This document shows, piece by piece, positions 32,601 through 41,546 of a stretch of DNA of 64,000 nucleotides. Below the pieces are notes generated by a model, which was not told where the DNA came from, ran no database searches, and saw only the letters and a list, made by a program, of their open reading frames with translations. The position numbers and the translations under genes were made by a program. Origin of the DNA: Dehalobacter alkaniphilus (GTDB lineage: Bacteria; Bacillota; Desulfitobacteriia; Desulfitobacteriales; Syntrophobotulaceae); NCBI GenBank assembly GCA_040500365.1, contig CP148031.1:2542001-2606000 (forward strand), written 5' to 3'. The stretch's first letter is position 1, and the number at the start of each line of letters is the position of its first letter.

Positions 32601-32893
32601 TGAACGGAATCGAAGCCGAAAAAATCAAGAAGCTGTATGAAGGCCGTCCGAACATCGTGGATAGCATCACCAACAAGGAAATCCATCTGGTGATCAATTC
32701 GCCATCCGGCAAACGCAGCAAACATGAGGATGCCTATATCCGCAAAGCGGCAATCAAGTATAAGGTTCCATATATCACCACGATGACCGCTGCCGCGGCA
32801 AGCGCCAAAGGCATTGCCGCCTATGACGCGAATGGCGCATCTGGAATAACCTTAAAGTCCCTGCAGGAATACCATGCCGAAATTAAAGGATAA
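29669..32893 (+). CDS. carB: Carbamoyl-phosphate synthase large subunit (orphan copy)
   Basis: A 1074-residue protein with the standard CarB layout: N-terminal ATP-grasp half ([36 protein letters not shown]), oligomerisation region about 400-550, second ATP-grasp half ([33 protein letters not shown]) and an MGS-like regulatory domain from about 935. It makes carbamoyl phosphate from glutamine-derived ammonia, bicarbonate and two ATP. No carA is adjacent; the only carA in the window is at 60076. A second carB, fused to a DapF-like domain, is at 56018. One copy may serve arginine and the other pyrimidines, as in Bacillus; that assignment is inference. Confidence 0.95.
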   Translation: [1074 protein letters not shown]

Positions 32894-32947
32894 CGCAGGC
32901 GTCCTATTAAACATGGTTCTTAACCTGGTTAAATGATTTCGGGCAAG

Positions 32948-33073
32948 CGTTAAGTGGCAGTAGCATGCAACAAACAGAAATCCTCAGCGTTAGATATGCC
33001 AACGGTTTACATGCAGTAAGCCCGGAGGTTTTGGCATATTAGCTGAGGATTATTGTTTGTAGCTGCGAAAACG
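32948..33073. repeat. Structured intergenic repeat, family 1 (copy B)
   Basis: A 126-bp element built of nested complementary arms: CGTT...AACG outside, GCAG/CTGC, CAAACA/TGTTTG, ATCCTCAGC/GCTGAGGAT, ATATGCCAA/TTGGCATAT, and an apical GGTTTAC/GTAAGCC. The same order of arms with compensating base changes is found at 51337-51611. It fills the gap between carB and the receiver gene. Confidence 0.75.
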
Positions 33074-33079
33074 TTCATA

Positions 33080-33490
33080 TTAAGAATTTTTATTCTTCAC
33101 AAGCTCGAGCTTTTCCATGACCTCCAGAAATTTGACGGAATCAATGGGTTTGGATGCATACGCGTCACACCCATATTCAAAGGCCTTTTGCACATAATCC
33201 GATTCAGCCAGAACGGTCGTCATAATGATCTTGGCTTGTTTTTCACACGGAACCCCTTTTTGTATTTCCAGATCCCGAATAGCCTTTAACGCCCTGACTC
33301 CATCGACCTTCGGCATCATGACATCGAGACAGATCAGCTCATAAGGGCTCTCTTCCTTGAGCGACATCAGATAGGCATCGATCGCTTCCAGTCCGTCAAC
33401 AACCAGATCGCACTCACCATATTCTGATAACAATTTGTACAAATATTTTCTGCTGGCTAAATCGTCTTCAGCTATGAGTATCTTTAACAT
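33080..33490 (-). CDS. Single-domain response regulator receiver
   Basis: A 136-residue CheY-like receiver. The acidic pair is in LIAEDDLASRKYL (Asp9-Asp10), the phospho-acceptor Asp in LDVMMPKVDGVRA (about residue 56), and the conserved Thr/Lys in TTVLAES and ASKPID. No output domain is present. It is the last gene of the chemotaxis transcript, 64 bases behind the hybrid kinase, and is a likely phosphotransfer target of it. Confidence 0.88.
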   Translation of the reverse strand: MLKILIAEDDLASRKYLYKLLSEYGECDLVVDGLEAIDAYLMSLKEESPYELICLDVMMPKVDGVRALKAIRDLEIQKGVPCEKQAKIIMTTVLAESDYVQKAFEYGCDAYASKPIDSVKFLEVMEKLELVKNKNS

Positions 33491-33554
33491 CCCAGTCCCC
33501 TCCTATTACTTCGTTACTTTGTACTTCGTTACTTGTATTTCATTGCCTAATAGC

Positions 33555-36500
33555 TTAATTGCTAAGCGACTTTTTGAAAACATAATACGCTTCTTTAAAT
33601 AAGCTGAAATACTCAATCTCATCCTCAATATTATTTTTTCTTCTCGCCAATTCGATTTTAAAAGCACAGAATTTTAATTCATCTGCTTCGATCTGATTGC
33701 ACAGGTTTTTCAGCTGGTTGGCAATCGATTCTATCGCTTCATATTGCATGCTTTCAAAATGATCGTCGAGTTCTTTGATACAATGCTCGATTTCCTGCAT
33801 TACGGAAGTATAATGTTCAGTGTCTTTATTCTCAGATTTACTTGTAAAAATAATTTCGCCATGATCCCCGAGCTCAACCTTATTCGGAAACTCTTGCCGG
33901 CTTTGACCCATCAAGCTGATTTTTTTCATCAGATTGTTGATGTCAATCGGTTTTGCCAGATAATTATCCATTCCCATTGCCTGAAATCTTTGTTCGTCAC
34001 CCTGCAACGCATAGGCAGATACTGCAATAATTGGTGTATGGGTTCGGCCGCCTTCAGATTCTCTGATAATTTTCGTTGCTTCTATCCCGTCCATCACAGG
34101 CATCTGGATATCCATAAGGACCAGGTCATAATGTTTTTTCTTAAAAAGATCCAGGACCTCCAAACCATTGTCTGCAGTATCGACCTGATGGCCCCTTTCC
34201 TTCAGCATGCGGCGAAGAAAGACTTGACTTACTTTATCATCCTCAGCGAGAAGAATATGCAAAGGCCGGATGATTGGACTGATGTCAGGTCTAAGGAACG
34301 GCACCGTTTCGCTTTGTATTCCTATTTTAAATTTGATCGAAAAATAAAATGTGCTTCCTCTTCCTTTTTGACTGCTGACCTGCATGGTCCCACCCATTAG
34401 CTCGACTAGCTGCTTGGAAATTGCCAACCCCAGACCTGTTCCGCCATATTTTCGGGTAATAGAACTGTCGACTTGGGTAAATGTTTTGAACAGGAATGTC
34501 TGATCTTCTTCGGAAATACCAATTCCGGTATCCTGGACAGCAAATTTCAGTTTAATGTCCTGATCTGTCTTCAAAACGTTGTTTACAGTGACAGATATTT
34601 TACCGGTGTCCGTGAATTTTATCGCGTTATCAACCAGGTTATTCAGGACCTGCCTAAGTCTGTTCGGATCACCGATCAGATACTTCGGGATGCTGGGATC
34701 GAGATCATACGTTAATTGAAGCCCCTTTTTACTGGCCCGCAGCGTATGCACCTTCGAATTCTTCTCAAGCAGATCATGCATGTCAAAATTGATGTTTTCA
34801 ACAACGAGTTTCCTGGCCTCAATCTTGGAAAAATCAAGGATATCACTGATTAACGCCAGCAGGGAATTGGCACAGATTTTGGCCGTTTCGAGGTTATCCC
34901 GTTGTTCAGGATTCAAGTCAGTGGCCAGCGTTAAATCAATCATTCCGTTGATACCGTTCACCGGCGTCCGGATCTCATGACTCATGTTGGCGAGAAATTC
35001 ACTTTTGGCCCGATTCGCGGCTTCAGCTTCTTCTTTGGCCTTGATAAATATTTCCTCATTCTTTTTTCTCTCCGTAATATCCCGTGCAATGAGAATGAGA
35101 TAATCTATATGATTAAGTTTAAATTGCCGTATATTGATCTCAACGGGAATTTCTCTGCCATTTTTGGAAACATGAATATCTTCAAACACATAGGTTTGAT
35201 AGTTTCGAACTTGAGTCATCAATATATCCAGTTCCGCTTTGCCTATTCTGGAGATCATCTTTGGCGAATGTCCAATCAGCTCATCCCGCGTATATTCGAG
35301 TCCTTTGCAGGCGACTTCATTCACTTCGACAATCGTGATTTCACCTTTTTCATTGACCTGCTCCAGGAAAATGGCATCTCTGGCATTTTCAAAGACGCTT
35401 CGGAATTTTTCTTCACTCTCGATCAATGCCCGCTCCGAAGCTATTCGATCTGATATATCCCGTGCCAGGGAATAGATGCACGTTTTGCCGTTAATATTTA
35501 TCAGATGCACACTGACTTCAACCGGGATTTCCTTTCCGTCTTTAGTGACATGCACATGTTCCGCTGTATCGGATCCCTGCTGCATCAGCTGTTTCAATTG
35601 TTCAATTTGATCTTGCGTATCGTATTTAGCGATATCCGGCAGATATAGCTGAAGGAGTTCCTCTCTCGCATAGCCAAGTCTTTGACAGGTAATATCATTG
35701 ACTTCAATTATTTTCCCAATCCGGTCATCATTCTCGATAATTTCAACGATGTAGATTGCATCCGTGACATTGTTATATAAATTTCGATACCGGGTTTCAC
35801 TGTCCAGCAGCTGTTTTTCAATTTTTTTACGTTCGGTTATTTCTCTAAGCACGCACAACAACACCTGTTGGCCATTGATCATCGTGGTCTGTGCACTCAC
35901 TTCCACAGGAACTATACTTTCATCTTTCCGTTTCGTGTTTGTTTCGATAAAGAATCCTTTTTCCACGGCAATCTTCAGTTGTTCTCTGACAAACGCCACA
36001 TCATCTGCAAAATCAAAAACTGTTTTTTGCACAATTTCATGATGATCATAGCCGTAAGCTTTCAAAGCTGCTTTGTTGGCTTCGAGAATTTTCCCATCCT
36101 GTGAGACGAACATAATCATATCCCTGGCATTTTCCGACAACAGTTGATAGCGCTTTAAAGCGTCTTCAGCATTTTTTCTGTCGGTGATATCCAGTATAAT
36201 GCCGATTAGGCCGGCATACTCTCCTTCAAGATCATAATATGGGCCGCCTGAACTGAGACACCATCGATACTCCCCGTCATGATATCTTAAGCGATGCTCA
36301 TATTCAAAAGATGTATGGTTCGCTTCTGCATTTTTTAGTATTTCTTTATAAGCGGCTCTGTCTTCGGGATGTATGACTGATAACCAGTGAATATTCATGC
36401 ACTCTTCAAAGTTCATACTCAAAAAATCCAGCAGATTTTTATTCAGGTAAGTTATTTCTTTTTCTGTGGAACGCCAGATAGAAACCGGGAAATAATCCAG

Positions 36501-37376
36501 CAGCTTCAGCTGGAAATCGCGGGACTTAATCAGTGACACTTCAAGTATCTTTTCTTCGGTGATGTCATTTAACGCAATAACGATATTTTTTTTGCCGTCT
36601 ACGATCAGCGGGGAGATGCTGACATGAAACCATAATTGTTTTGTCTTGCCGTTAAGGATAAATGATTGGGAGAACTCCAACCCCTCGATAGATTCATTGT
36701 TTTTAAGCGCCCGCAAGCCGGCATGTGTAATCTCACACTGCTTACATTTCGCTGCGTAGCCGCAACCCCTAGGATGTTCAAAGCTGGCTGCACATTTGAA
36801 AGCTTCGCCAAATGTTTTACCAAGCACATCTCGTTTTTCCACATGCATCAGTTTGAGCGCTGCGTTGTTTACGCAGCTAATGTGCGCCAGCTCATCGATA
36901 ATAACCATATTAACTGGAGACGAATAAAAGATTGTCCTAAAATTTTCTGCTTCATTTTTATAGTCGTTTTCAATTTCTTTGATTCTGGTGATGTCCCTGA
37001 AGACAAAGATGACCCCTCTGACTTGGCCGTCTTGTTCGATCACTGGGGAACTGCTGGCCGAAATGCAGATGATTTGGCCATCTTTTTTGATCAGTGCCGA
37101 ATGGTTTTTTAAGCCCAGAGCTTTCTTTTTTTTAATGGTCAGCCCTATCGGAGAATCCATTATTTCTTCGGTCTCTTTATTGATAACTGGAAAGACTTCT
37201 TCAAATATTTTACCCTGAGCCTCTTCCGGCAACCAGCCCGAAAGCCTGGCAGTGGAATCATTGATGTATAAAATGGTTCCCAGATGATCCGTATACACCA
37301 CACCATCTCCGATGCACGCCAAAGCCAACGCCATTTCATTTGTTGTGACATTGTAGCTTTTTCCGCCTTTATTCAT
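33555..37376 (-). CDS. Multi-PAS hybrid sensor histidine kinase
   Basis: A 1273-residue soluble hybrid kinase. About six PAS domains follow each other from residue 8 to about 770 (repeated endings such as FRDITRIKE, LNDITEEK, ILDITDRKN, LREITERKK, ARDISDR, ARDITERKK). Then HisKA with SHEIRTPVNGINGM, HATPase_c with NLVDNAIKFTDTG and GGTGLGLAISKQL, a receiver domain (LLAEDDKVSQVFLRRM, LMDIQMPVMDG) and a helical tail of about 100 residues without a recognisable HPt histidine. No membrane helix is visible. It overlaps none of its neighbours but is 13 bases from cheB, so it belongs to the chemotaxis operon. Confidence 0.88.
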   Translation of the reverse strand: MNKGGKSYNVTTNEMALALACIGDGVVYTDHLGTILYINDSTARLSGWLPEEAQGKIFEEVFPVINKETEEIMDSPIGLTIKKKKALGLKNHSALIKKDGQIICISASSSPVIEQDGQVRGVIFVFRDITRIKEIENDYKNEAENFRTIFYSSPVNMVIIDELAHISCVNNAALKLMHVEKRDVLGKTFGEAFKCAASFEHPRGCGYAAKCKQCEITHAGLRALKNNESIEGLEFSQSFILNGKTKQLWFHVSISPLIVDGKKNIVIALNDITEEKILEVSLIKSRDFQLKLLDYFPVSIWRSTEKEITYLNKNLLDFLSMNFEECMNIHWLSVIHPEDRAAYKEILKNAEANHTSFEYEHRLRYHDGEYRWCLSSGGPYYDLEGEYAGLIGIILDITDRKNAEDALKRYQLLSENARDMIMFVSQDGKILEANKAALKAYGYDHHEIVQKTVFDFADDVAFVREQLKIAVEKGFFIETNTKRKDESIVPVEVSAQTTMINGQQVLLCVLREITERKKIEKQLLDSETRYRNLYNNVTDAIYIVEIIENDDRIGKIIEVNDITCQRLGYAREELLQLYLPDIAKYDTQDQIEQLKQLMQQGSDTAEHVHVTKDGKEIPVEVSVHLININGKTCIYSLARDISDRIASERALIESEEKFRSVFENARDAIFLEQVNEKGEITIVEVNEVACKGLEYTRDELIGHSPKMISRIGKAELDILMTQVRNYQTYVFEDIHVSKNGREIPVEINIRQFKLNHIDYLILIARDITERKKNEEIFIKAKEEAEAANRAKSEFLANMSHEIRTPVNGINGMIDLTLATDLNPEQRDNLETAKICANSLLALISDILDFSKIEARKLVVENINFDMHDLLEKNSKVHTLRASKKGLQLTYDLDPSIPKYLIGDPNRLRQVLNNLVDNAIKFTDTGKISVTVNNVLKTDQDIKLKFAVQDTGIGISEEDQTFLFKTFTQVDSSITRKYGGTGLGLAISKQLVELMGGTMQVSSQKGRGSTFYFSIKFKIGIQSETVPFLRPDISPIIRPLHILLAEDDKVSQVFLRRMLKERGHQVDTADNGLEVLDLFKKKHYDLVLMDIQMPVMDGIEATKIIRESEGGRTHTPIIAVSAYALQGDEQRFQAMGMDNYLAKPIDINNLMKKISLMGQSRQEFPNKVELGDHGEIIFTSKSENKDTEHYTSVMQEIEHCIKELDDHFESMQYEAIESIANQLKNLCNQIEADELKFCAFKIELARRKNNIEDEIEYFSLFKEAYYVFKKSLSN

Positions 37377-37389
37377 TGGCCTTCATTCC

Positions 37390-38409
37390 TTACTTCAGCA
37401 TCGTACAAATCAACTGAGGGATGTTCATTAAAGAAGTTTGTCTTTCAACGGCCCCGATATCATGAGCAACTTTCGGCATGCCGTAGACCACACAGGAATC
37501 CTGATCCTGACCGATCGTTCTGGCCCCTTTTCTTCTCATCTGCAGGAGTCCCTTGGCCCCGTCATATCCCATACCGGTCAAAATGACACCCAGCGCATTT
37601 TTGCCTGCTTCCTTGGCCACAGATTCAAATAAGACATCGACGGAAGGACAATGACCGTTGACCTTTTCTCCTGCGAAGCACTCAATCCTGTATCGATTGG
37701 CTATCTTTTTGATTCTGACATGCTGGTCTCCAGGCGCAACTAAGGCCATTCCCTGTTCCAGGTAATCCCCGGTCCGAGCTTCCTTGACCTTCAGTTTGGT
37801 CTGATTATTCAGCCGCTCGGCAAACATCCGGGAAAAAACAGGAGGGATATGCTGGACGATAACGATCCCGGGCATATTCGCAGGCAGTCGCTTCATGATA
37901 TTGCAGACGGCTTCCGTTCCGCCGGTGGAAGCGCCGATCGCAATGATTTTTTCCGAATTCTCGGCATGCTGGCTTTCAACTTTTTCAGTCGTATCCTTCA
38001 TCGACGGGATAATCCGGGCGACGGAGGCTACCTTGATCTTAATCTTCAACTCATTTAAAAAGGTTTCCACTCTCTGCGCAGCCTTCATATCCGGCTTGCC
38101 GACAAATTCGACAGCCCCGGCATTCATCGCATCAAAAACAGCATCGCTCACCGTACTGATCACAATCACCGGAATCGGATATTGCGGCAGCAGCTTGCAG
38201 ATAAATTCAATCCCGTTCATTTTGGGCATCTGGACATCACAGGTCATCACGTCCGGTTCAACTTCCAGGATTTTATCCCTGGCTTCAAACGGGTCTGCGG
38301 CCATACCCACAACTTCGATCTCCGGGTCACTGGCGATTCCTCTGGCCAGAATCTCCCGGAAAACGATGGAATCATCTACAATTAAAACCCTAATCTTTTT
38401 TTTGGCCAT
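37390..38409 (-). CDS. cheB: Chemotaxis protein-glutamate methylesterase CheB
   Basis: A 339-residue protein: receiver domain 1-125 with phospho-acceptor Asp58 (TCDVQMPKMNG), linker, and methylesterase domain with catalytic Ser161 (GASTGG), His187 (VQHIPP) and Asp283 (GMGYDGA). It demethylates or deamidates chemoreceptor glutamates to reset adaptation. It lies 22 bases behind cheR. Confidence 0.96.
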   Translation of the reverse strand: MAKKKIRVLIVDDSIVFREILARGIASDPEIEVVGMAADPFEARDKILEVEPDVMTCDVQMPKMNGIEFICKLLPQYPIPVIVISTVSDAVFDAMNAGAVEFVGKPDMKAAQRVETFLNELKIKIKVASVARIIPSMKDTTEKVESQHAENSEKIIAIGASTGGTEAVCNIMKRLPANMPGIVIVQHIPPVFSRMFAERLNNQTKLKVKEARTGDYLEQGMALVAPGDQHVRIKKIANRYRIECFAGEKVNGHCPSVDVLFESVAKEAGKNALGVILTGMGYDGAKGLLQMRRKGARTIGQDQDSCVVYGMPKVAHDIGAVERQTSLMNIPQLICTMLK

Positions 38410-38431
38410 GATATCAACCTACTTCTAAATA

Positions 38432-39247
38432 TTATTCTTTTCTGTATACGGCTGGCATGACATATTTATATTGGGTTGTATCTTTGTTGAGTGATTCCGA
38501 ATGACCGATGAACAGGTAGCCGCCATACTCCGTCATGTCATAAAATTTCTGAACAAGCTGTTCTTTGGTTGGCCCGTCAAAGTAAATCATCACATTTCGG
38601 CAAAAGATCACATGGAACTTCTTTTTAAAAGGAAATACCTTTTCCATCAGATTAAAGTTGCGGAAGATCACTTCATTCTTAATTTTTTCTACAACAATCG
38701 AATTTTCCCTGTCGAGCTTTTTAAAATAATTTGTTCTCCACAGCGCTGGCAGCGCCGCAACCTTATCATTGGCGTATTCGCCATTTCTGGCAATCGTTAA
38801 GGCTTTATCGGAAATGTCCGTTGCAAGAATCTTCGTATCCCACCAGACTTTTTCCCTGCCAAAAAACTCATCAATGATCATCGCGAGGGTATACGGTTCT
38901 TCACCACTGGAGCACGCCGCGCTCCATATCCGTAGATCCTTATCCCGGCAATGGGCCGCCAGCACAGGCAGAACGTTCTCTTTTAAGAAAGTAAAATGCT
39001 CCGCTTCCCGCATAAAAAACGTATGGTTGGTGGTAATCTTATTAATAAAGGTGGTCATGGCCTCCCCGCCATTATGTGAAGTAATGAAATCGTAATATTC
39101 CGAGAAACTTTTAAAGCCGTTCTCGATAAGGACACCCTGCAGTCTTCCGTTAATCAGCGATTGCTTTTCTTTTTTTAGATGAATCCCATAATTAGCTTCG
39201 ATATACGCTGCAAACTTCACAAATTCTTTTTCCGTTATTGTTATCAT
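38432..39247 (-). CDS. cheR: Chemotaxis protein methyltransferase CheR
   Basis: A 271-residue SAM-dependent methyltransferase for MCP glutamates. The N-terminal helical CheR_N domain is followed by the Rossmann domain with RIWSAACSSGEEPYTLAMI and the typical VIFCRNVMIYFDGPTKEQL, ending near GGYLFIGHSES. Length is standard. It precedes cheB. Confidence 0.95.
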   Translation of the reverse strand: MITITEKEFVKFAAYIEANYGIHLKKEKQSLINGRLQGVLIENGFKSFSEYYDFITSHNGGEAMTTFINKITTNHTFFMREAEHFTFLKENVLPVLAAHCRDKDLRIWSAACSSGEEPYTLAMIIDEFFGREKVWWDTKILATDISDKALTIARNGEYANDKVAALPALWRTNYFKKLDRENSIVVEKIKNEVIFRNFNLMEKVFPFKKKFHVIFCRNVMIYFDGPTKEQLVQKFYDMTEYGGYLFIGHSESLNKDTTQYKYVMPAVYRKE

Positions 39248-39308
39248 AACAGACCACCATCTTCTCCAGGCGTTTTTTATAGAAACTTCTAATTTCTGTT
39301 ATTCTGAA

Positions 39309-39336
39309 GAGAGAGCCTCGAATCAGGCCCTCTCTT
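39309..39336 (-). terminator. Hairpin between mcp and cheR
   Basis: GAGAGGGCCT pairs with AGGCTCTCTC around a short loop on the minus strand. The following T-content is weak, so it may attenuate rather than end transcription, lowering cheR-cheB expression relative to mcp. Confidence 0.45.
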
Positions 39337-39350
39337 CTCTTGCATTTCAC

Positions 39351-41021
39351 TTAGTACTTGCCGAATTCGTCGTCACTCAGGACAATTTTCTTTTTTGGCT
39401 TTTCCTTTGGTGCAAGAGTCGGACTACTACTGTTCATATTCTCGAGCATTTTCAGAATATCCGGGCTCATGTTTTCGATTCCTTTTAAGGAAGCGTACTG
39501 GCCGTTTTTCCGCAGTTTGAATTTGGCAACCTGAACATTCAGCAGCTCGGACTGGCTCGCCAGTTCCTCACTTGCAGCGGCACTCTCTTCAGCAGTTGCC
39601 GAGTTGGTCTGAACGACTTCCGCGACCTGAGCAATACCCTGGTTGATTTGGTTGATGCCAATGGCCTGTTCATTGGAAGCCACTGCAATGTTGTTCACCA
39701 GGTTGGCTACCTTCGAAATTCCTTCGACGATATTGTTTAATTCCTTCGCCGTGTCGCTTGCTATCCGGGTGCCATTATCAACATTCTTGATTGAACCCTC
39801 GATCATATCCGTTGTTTCCTTAGCAGCGTTGGCTGAGCGAGCTGCGAGGTTTCTGACTTCTTCTGCTACAACGGCGAACCCTTTGCCGTGCTGTCCTGCC
39901 CTTGCAGCTTCAACAGCAGCATTCAGGGCCAAGATATTGGTCTGGAAGGCAATATCGTCGATGACTTTGATAATTTTGGAGATATTATTGGAAGAATTAT
40001 TAATTTCATCCATTGCGCTAAGCATTTCCTTCATCTGGCTGTTGCCCTGGGCCGCATTCTTCTTGGCTTCTTCCGCCAGCTGGTTTGCTTCATTGGCATT
40101 TTGGGCATTGAGTTTGGTCTGGGAACTGATTTCTTCCAGAGAGGCCGTCAGCTCTTCAATCGAACTAGCCTGCTCGGTTGCGCCCTGGGAAAGGGCCATA
40201 CTGGAATCGGACAGTTGCTTCGAGCCTGAAGCGACCTGCTCGGAAGCACTGTTGATATTACTGATCACTTCATTCAGGGTCAGCGTCATGGTCGAGAACG
40301 ATTTGGCAAGCGCTCCGATTTCATCTTTGCCGCGGACATCGATATCGACATTCAAATCGCCGTCAGCAATTTTATCGGAAACTCCTACCAGTTTGCGGAC
40401 AGGGTTTGTGATCGAGCGAGCCATAAAAAATCCGAGGATGATCGACAGAACGATTGCGGTCAATGTGGAGACGGCCAGTATAATTATAGTTCTGGTTTCT
40501 TTGGATGCAATACGATCTTTTGCCGCATCAATGTTTTGAGCTCTTTGCCCTGCCATTTGCGTATTTAATTCGATTAAGGCTTTTGTTTCCGGTGCAATTT
40601 TTGCCCCAACTGCCGTGATTTGTGCAGCATTGCCTCCTTTGACTGCCGCAAACAGCTCTCCACTTACCGCAGCGGTCCAGGCGTTGCTTCTCTCTACCAT
40701 GGCCTTGTTCTCAGGCGTATTCTCCATGGCTAACAATTCCTCTTGCAGTTTGGTGCACTTCTGGGAAATCGCATTGAAATCGTCAACATAGGACTGTTTT
40801 CCATACAACATGTAAGCTCTGGCAAGACTTGCTCCATCGGTGAAGCTTAAGGCCAGGTCTTCATTAATTTGGAATTTCACAAATTCGACTTCGGTCATCT
40901 GATTAACATCTTTGACCATAGAATTAACCTGGGTATAAGTGACTACAGAAATGACTGCCAGGATGACGACAATGACAATATAGCCAGCTAAAATCTTGGT
41001 TTGAAGCTTGTTGAAATTCAT
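39351..41021 (-). CDS. Methyl-accepting chemotaxis protein, membrane type
   Basis: A 556-residue chemoreceptor. TM1 about 8-29 (ILAGYIVIVVILAVISVVTY), periplasm-side four-helix-bundle ligand domain about 30-178, TM2 about 180-201, HAMP about 203-255, then the long signalling coiled coil with the tip FQTNILALNAAVEAARAGQH and AEEVRNLAARSANAAKETT. It ends in a Ser/Lys tail without the classical CheR-binding pentapeptide. It overlaps cheW by four bases, which suggests it is the receptor dedicated to this operon. Confidence 0.93.
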   Translation of the reverse strand: MNFNKLQTKILAGYIVIVVILAVISVVTYTQVNSMVKDVNQMTEVEFVKFQINEDLALSFTDGASLARAYMLYGKQSYVDDFNAISQKCTKLQEELLAMENTPENKAMVERSNAWTAAVSGELFAAVKGGNAAQITAVGAKIAPETKALIELNTQMAGQRAQNIDAAKDRIASKETRTIIILAVSTLTAIVLSIILGFFMARSITNPVRKLVGVSDKIADGDLNVDIDVRGKDEIGALAKSFSTMTLTLNEVISNINSASEQVASGSKQLSDSSMALSQGATEQASSIEELTASLEEISSQTKLNAQNANEANQLAEEAKKNAAQGNSQMKEMLSAMDEINNSSNNISKIIKVIDDIAFQTNILALNAAVEAARAGQHGKGFAVVAEEVRNLAARSANAAKETTDMIEGSIKNVDNGTRIASDTAKELNNIVEGISKVANLVNNIAVASNEQAIGINQINQGIAQVAEVVQTNSATAEESAAASEELASQSELLNVQVAKFKLRKNGQYASLKGIENMSPDILKMLENMNSSSPTLAPKEKPKKKIVLSDDEFGKY

Positions 41022-41527
41022 GATATTACCCCCTCACTAAGTGTAGATGTCAGATTAGACAGTTCTTCTTCTTTTAATAATTTGTCGCAATCAAGAATGA
41101 GCTTGATACTGTTATCGACCTTGCCGATTCCTTTAATGTATTTGTTACTGGCACCTCCGTTAACACTGGGAGGAGGCACTATTTCGTCTTCAGGGATGAC
41201 AAGCACCTCGCATACGCTGTCCACGATCAGACCAATTGATATTTCCTGAATGTCGATCACGATGATACAGGTCCGGTCACTGTATTCCATAAATGGCTTT
41301 TTGAAACGCAGGCGCACATCGATGACCGGAATGATCTTCCCTCTCAAATTGACAATTCCACGAACATAATTGGGCAGCTCCGGCACTTCAGTAACCGGCT
41401 GGATACCGATAATTTCTGTCACGTACTTAATTTCAATCCCGTAGATTTCGTTGCCTAGAGAAAAGGTTAAAAACTTGTTTTTCTGAGTATCTTCTTCCAA
41501 ATAATCTTCTGCAATCATTTCTGCCAT
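41018..41527 (-). CDS. cheW: Chemotaxis scaffold protein CheW
   Basis: A CheW of about 169 residues that couples receptors to CheA. Typical segments are FLTFSLGNEIYGIEIKYVTE, LPNYVRGIVNLRGKIIPVID and IGLIVDSVCEVLVIPEDEI. The ATG at 41527 is preceded by AAAGGAGTG; three codons more are open upstream. It sits between cheA and mcp. Confidence 0.93.
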   Translation of the reverse strand: MAEMIAEDYLEEDTQKNKFLTFSLGNEIYGIEIKYVTEIIGIQPVTEVPELPNYVRGIVNLRGKIIPVIDVRLRFKKPFMEYSDRTCIIVIDIQEISIGLIVDSVCEVLVIPEDEIVPPPSVNGGASNKYIKGIGKVDNSIKLILDCDKLLKEEELSNLTSTLSEGVIS

Positions 41528-41546
41528 TAAAATCACTCCTTTCTTG

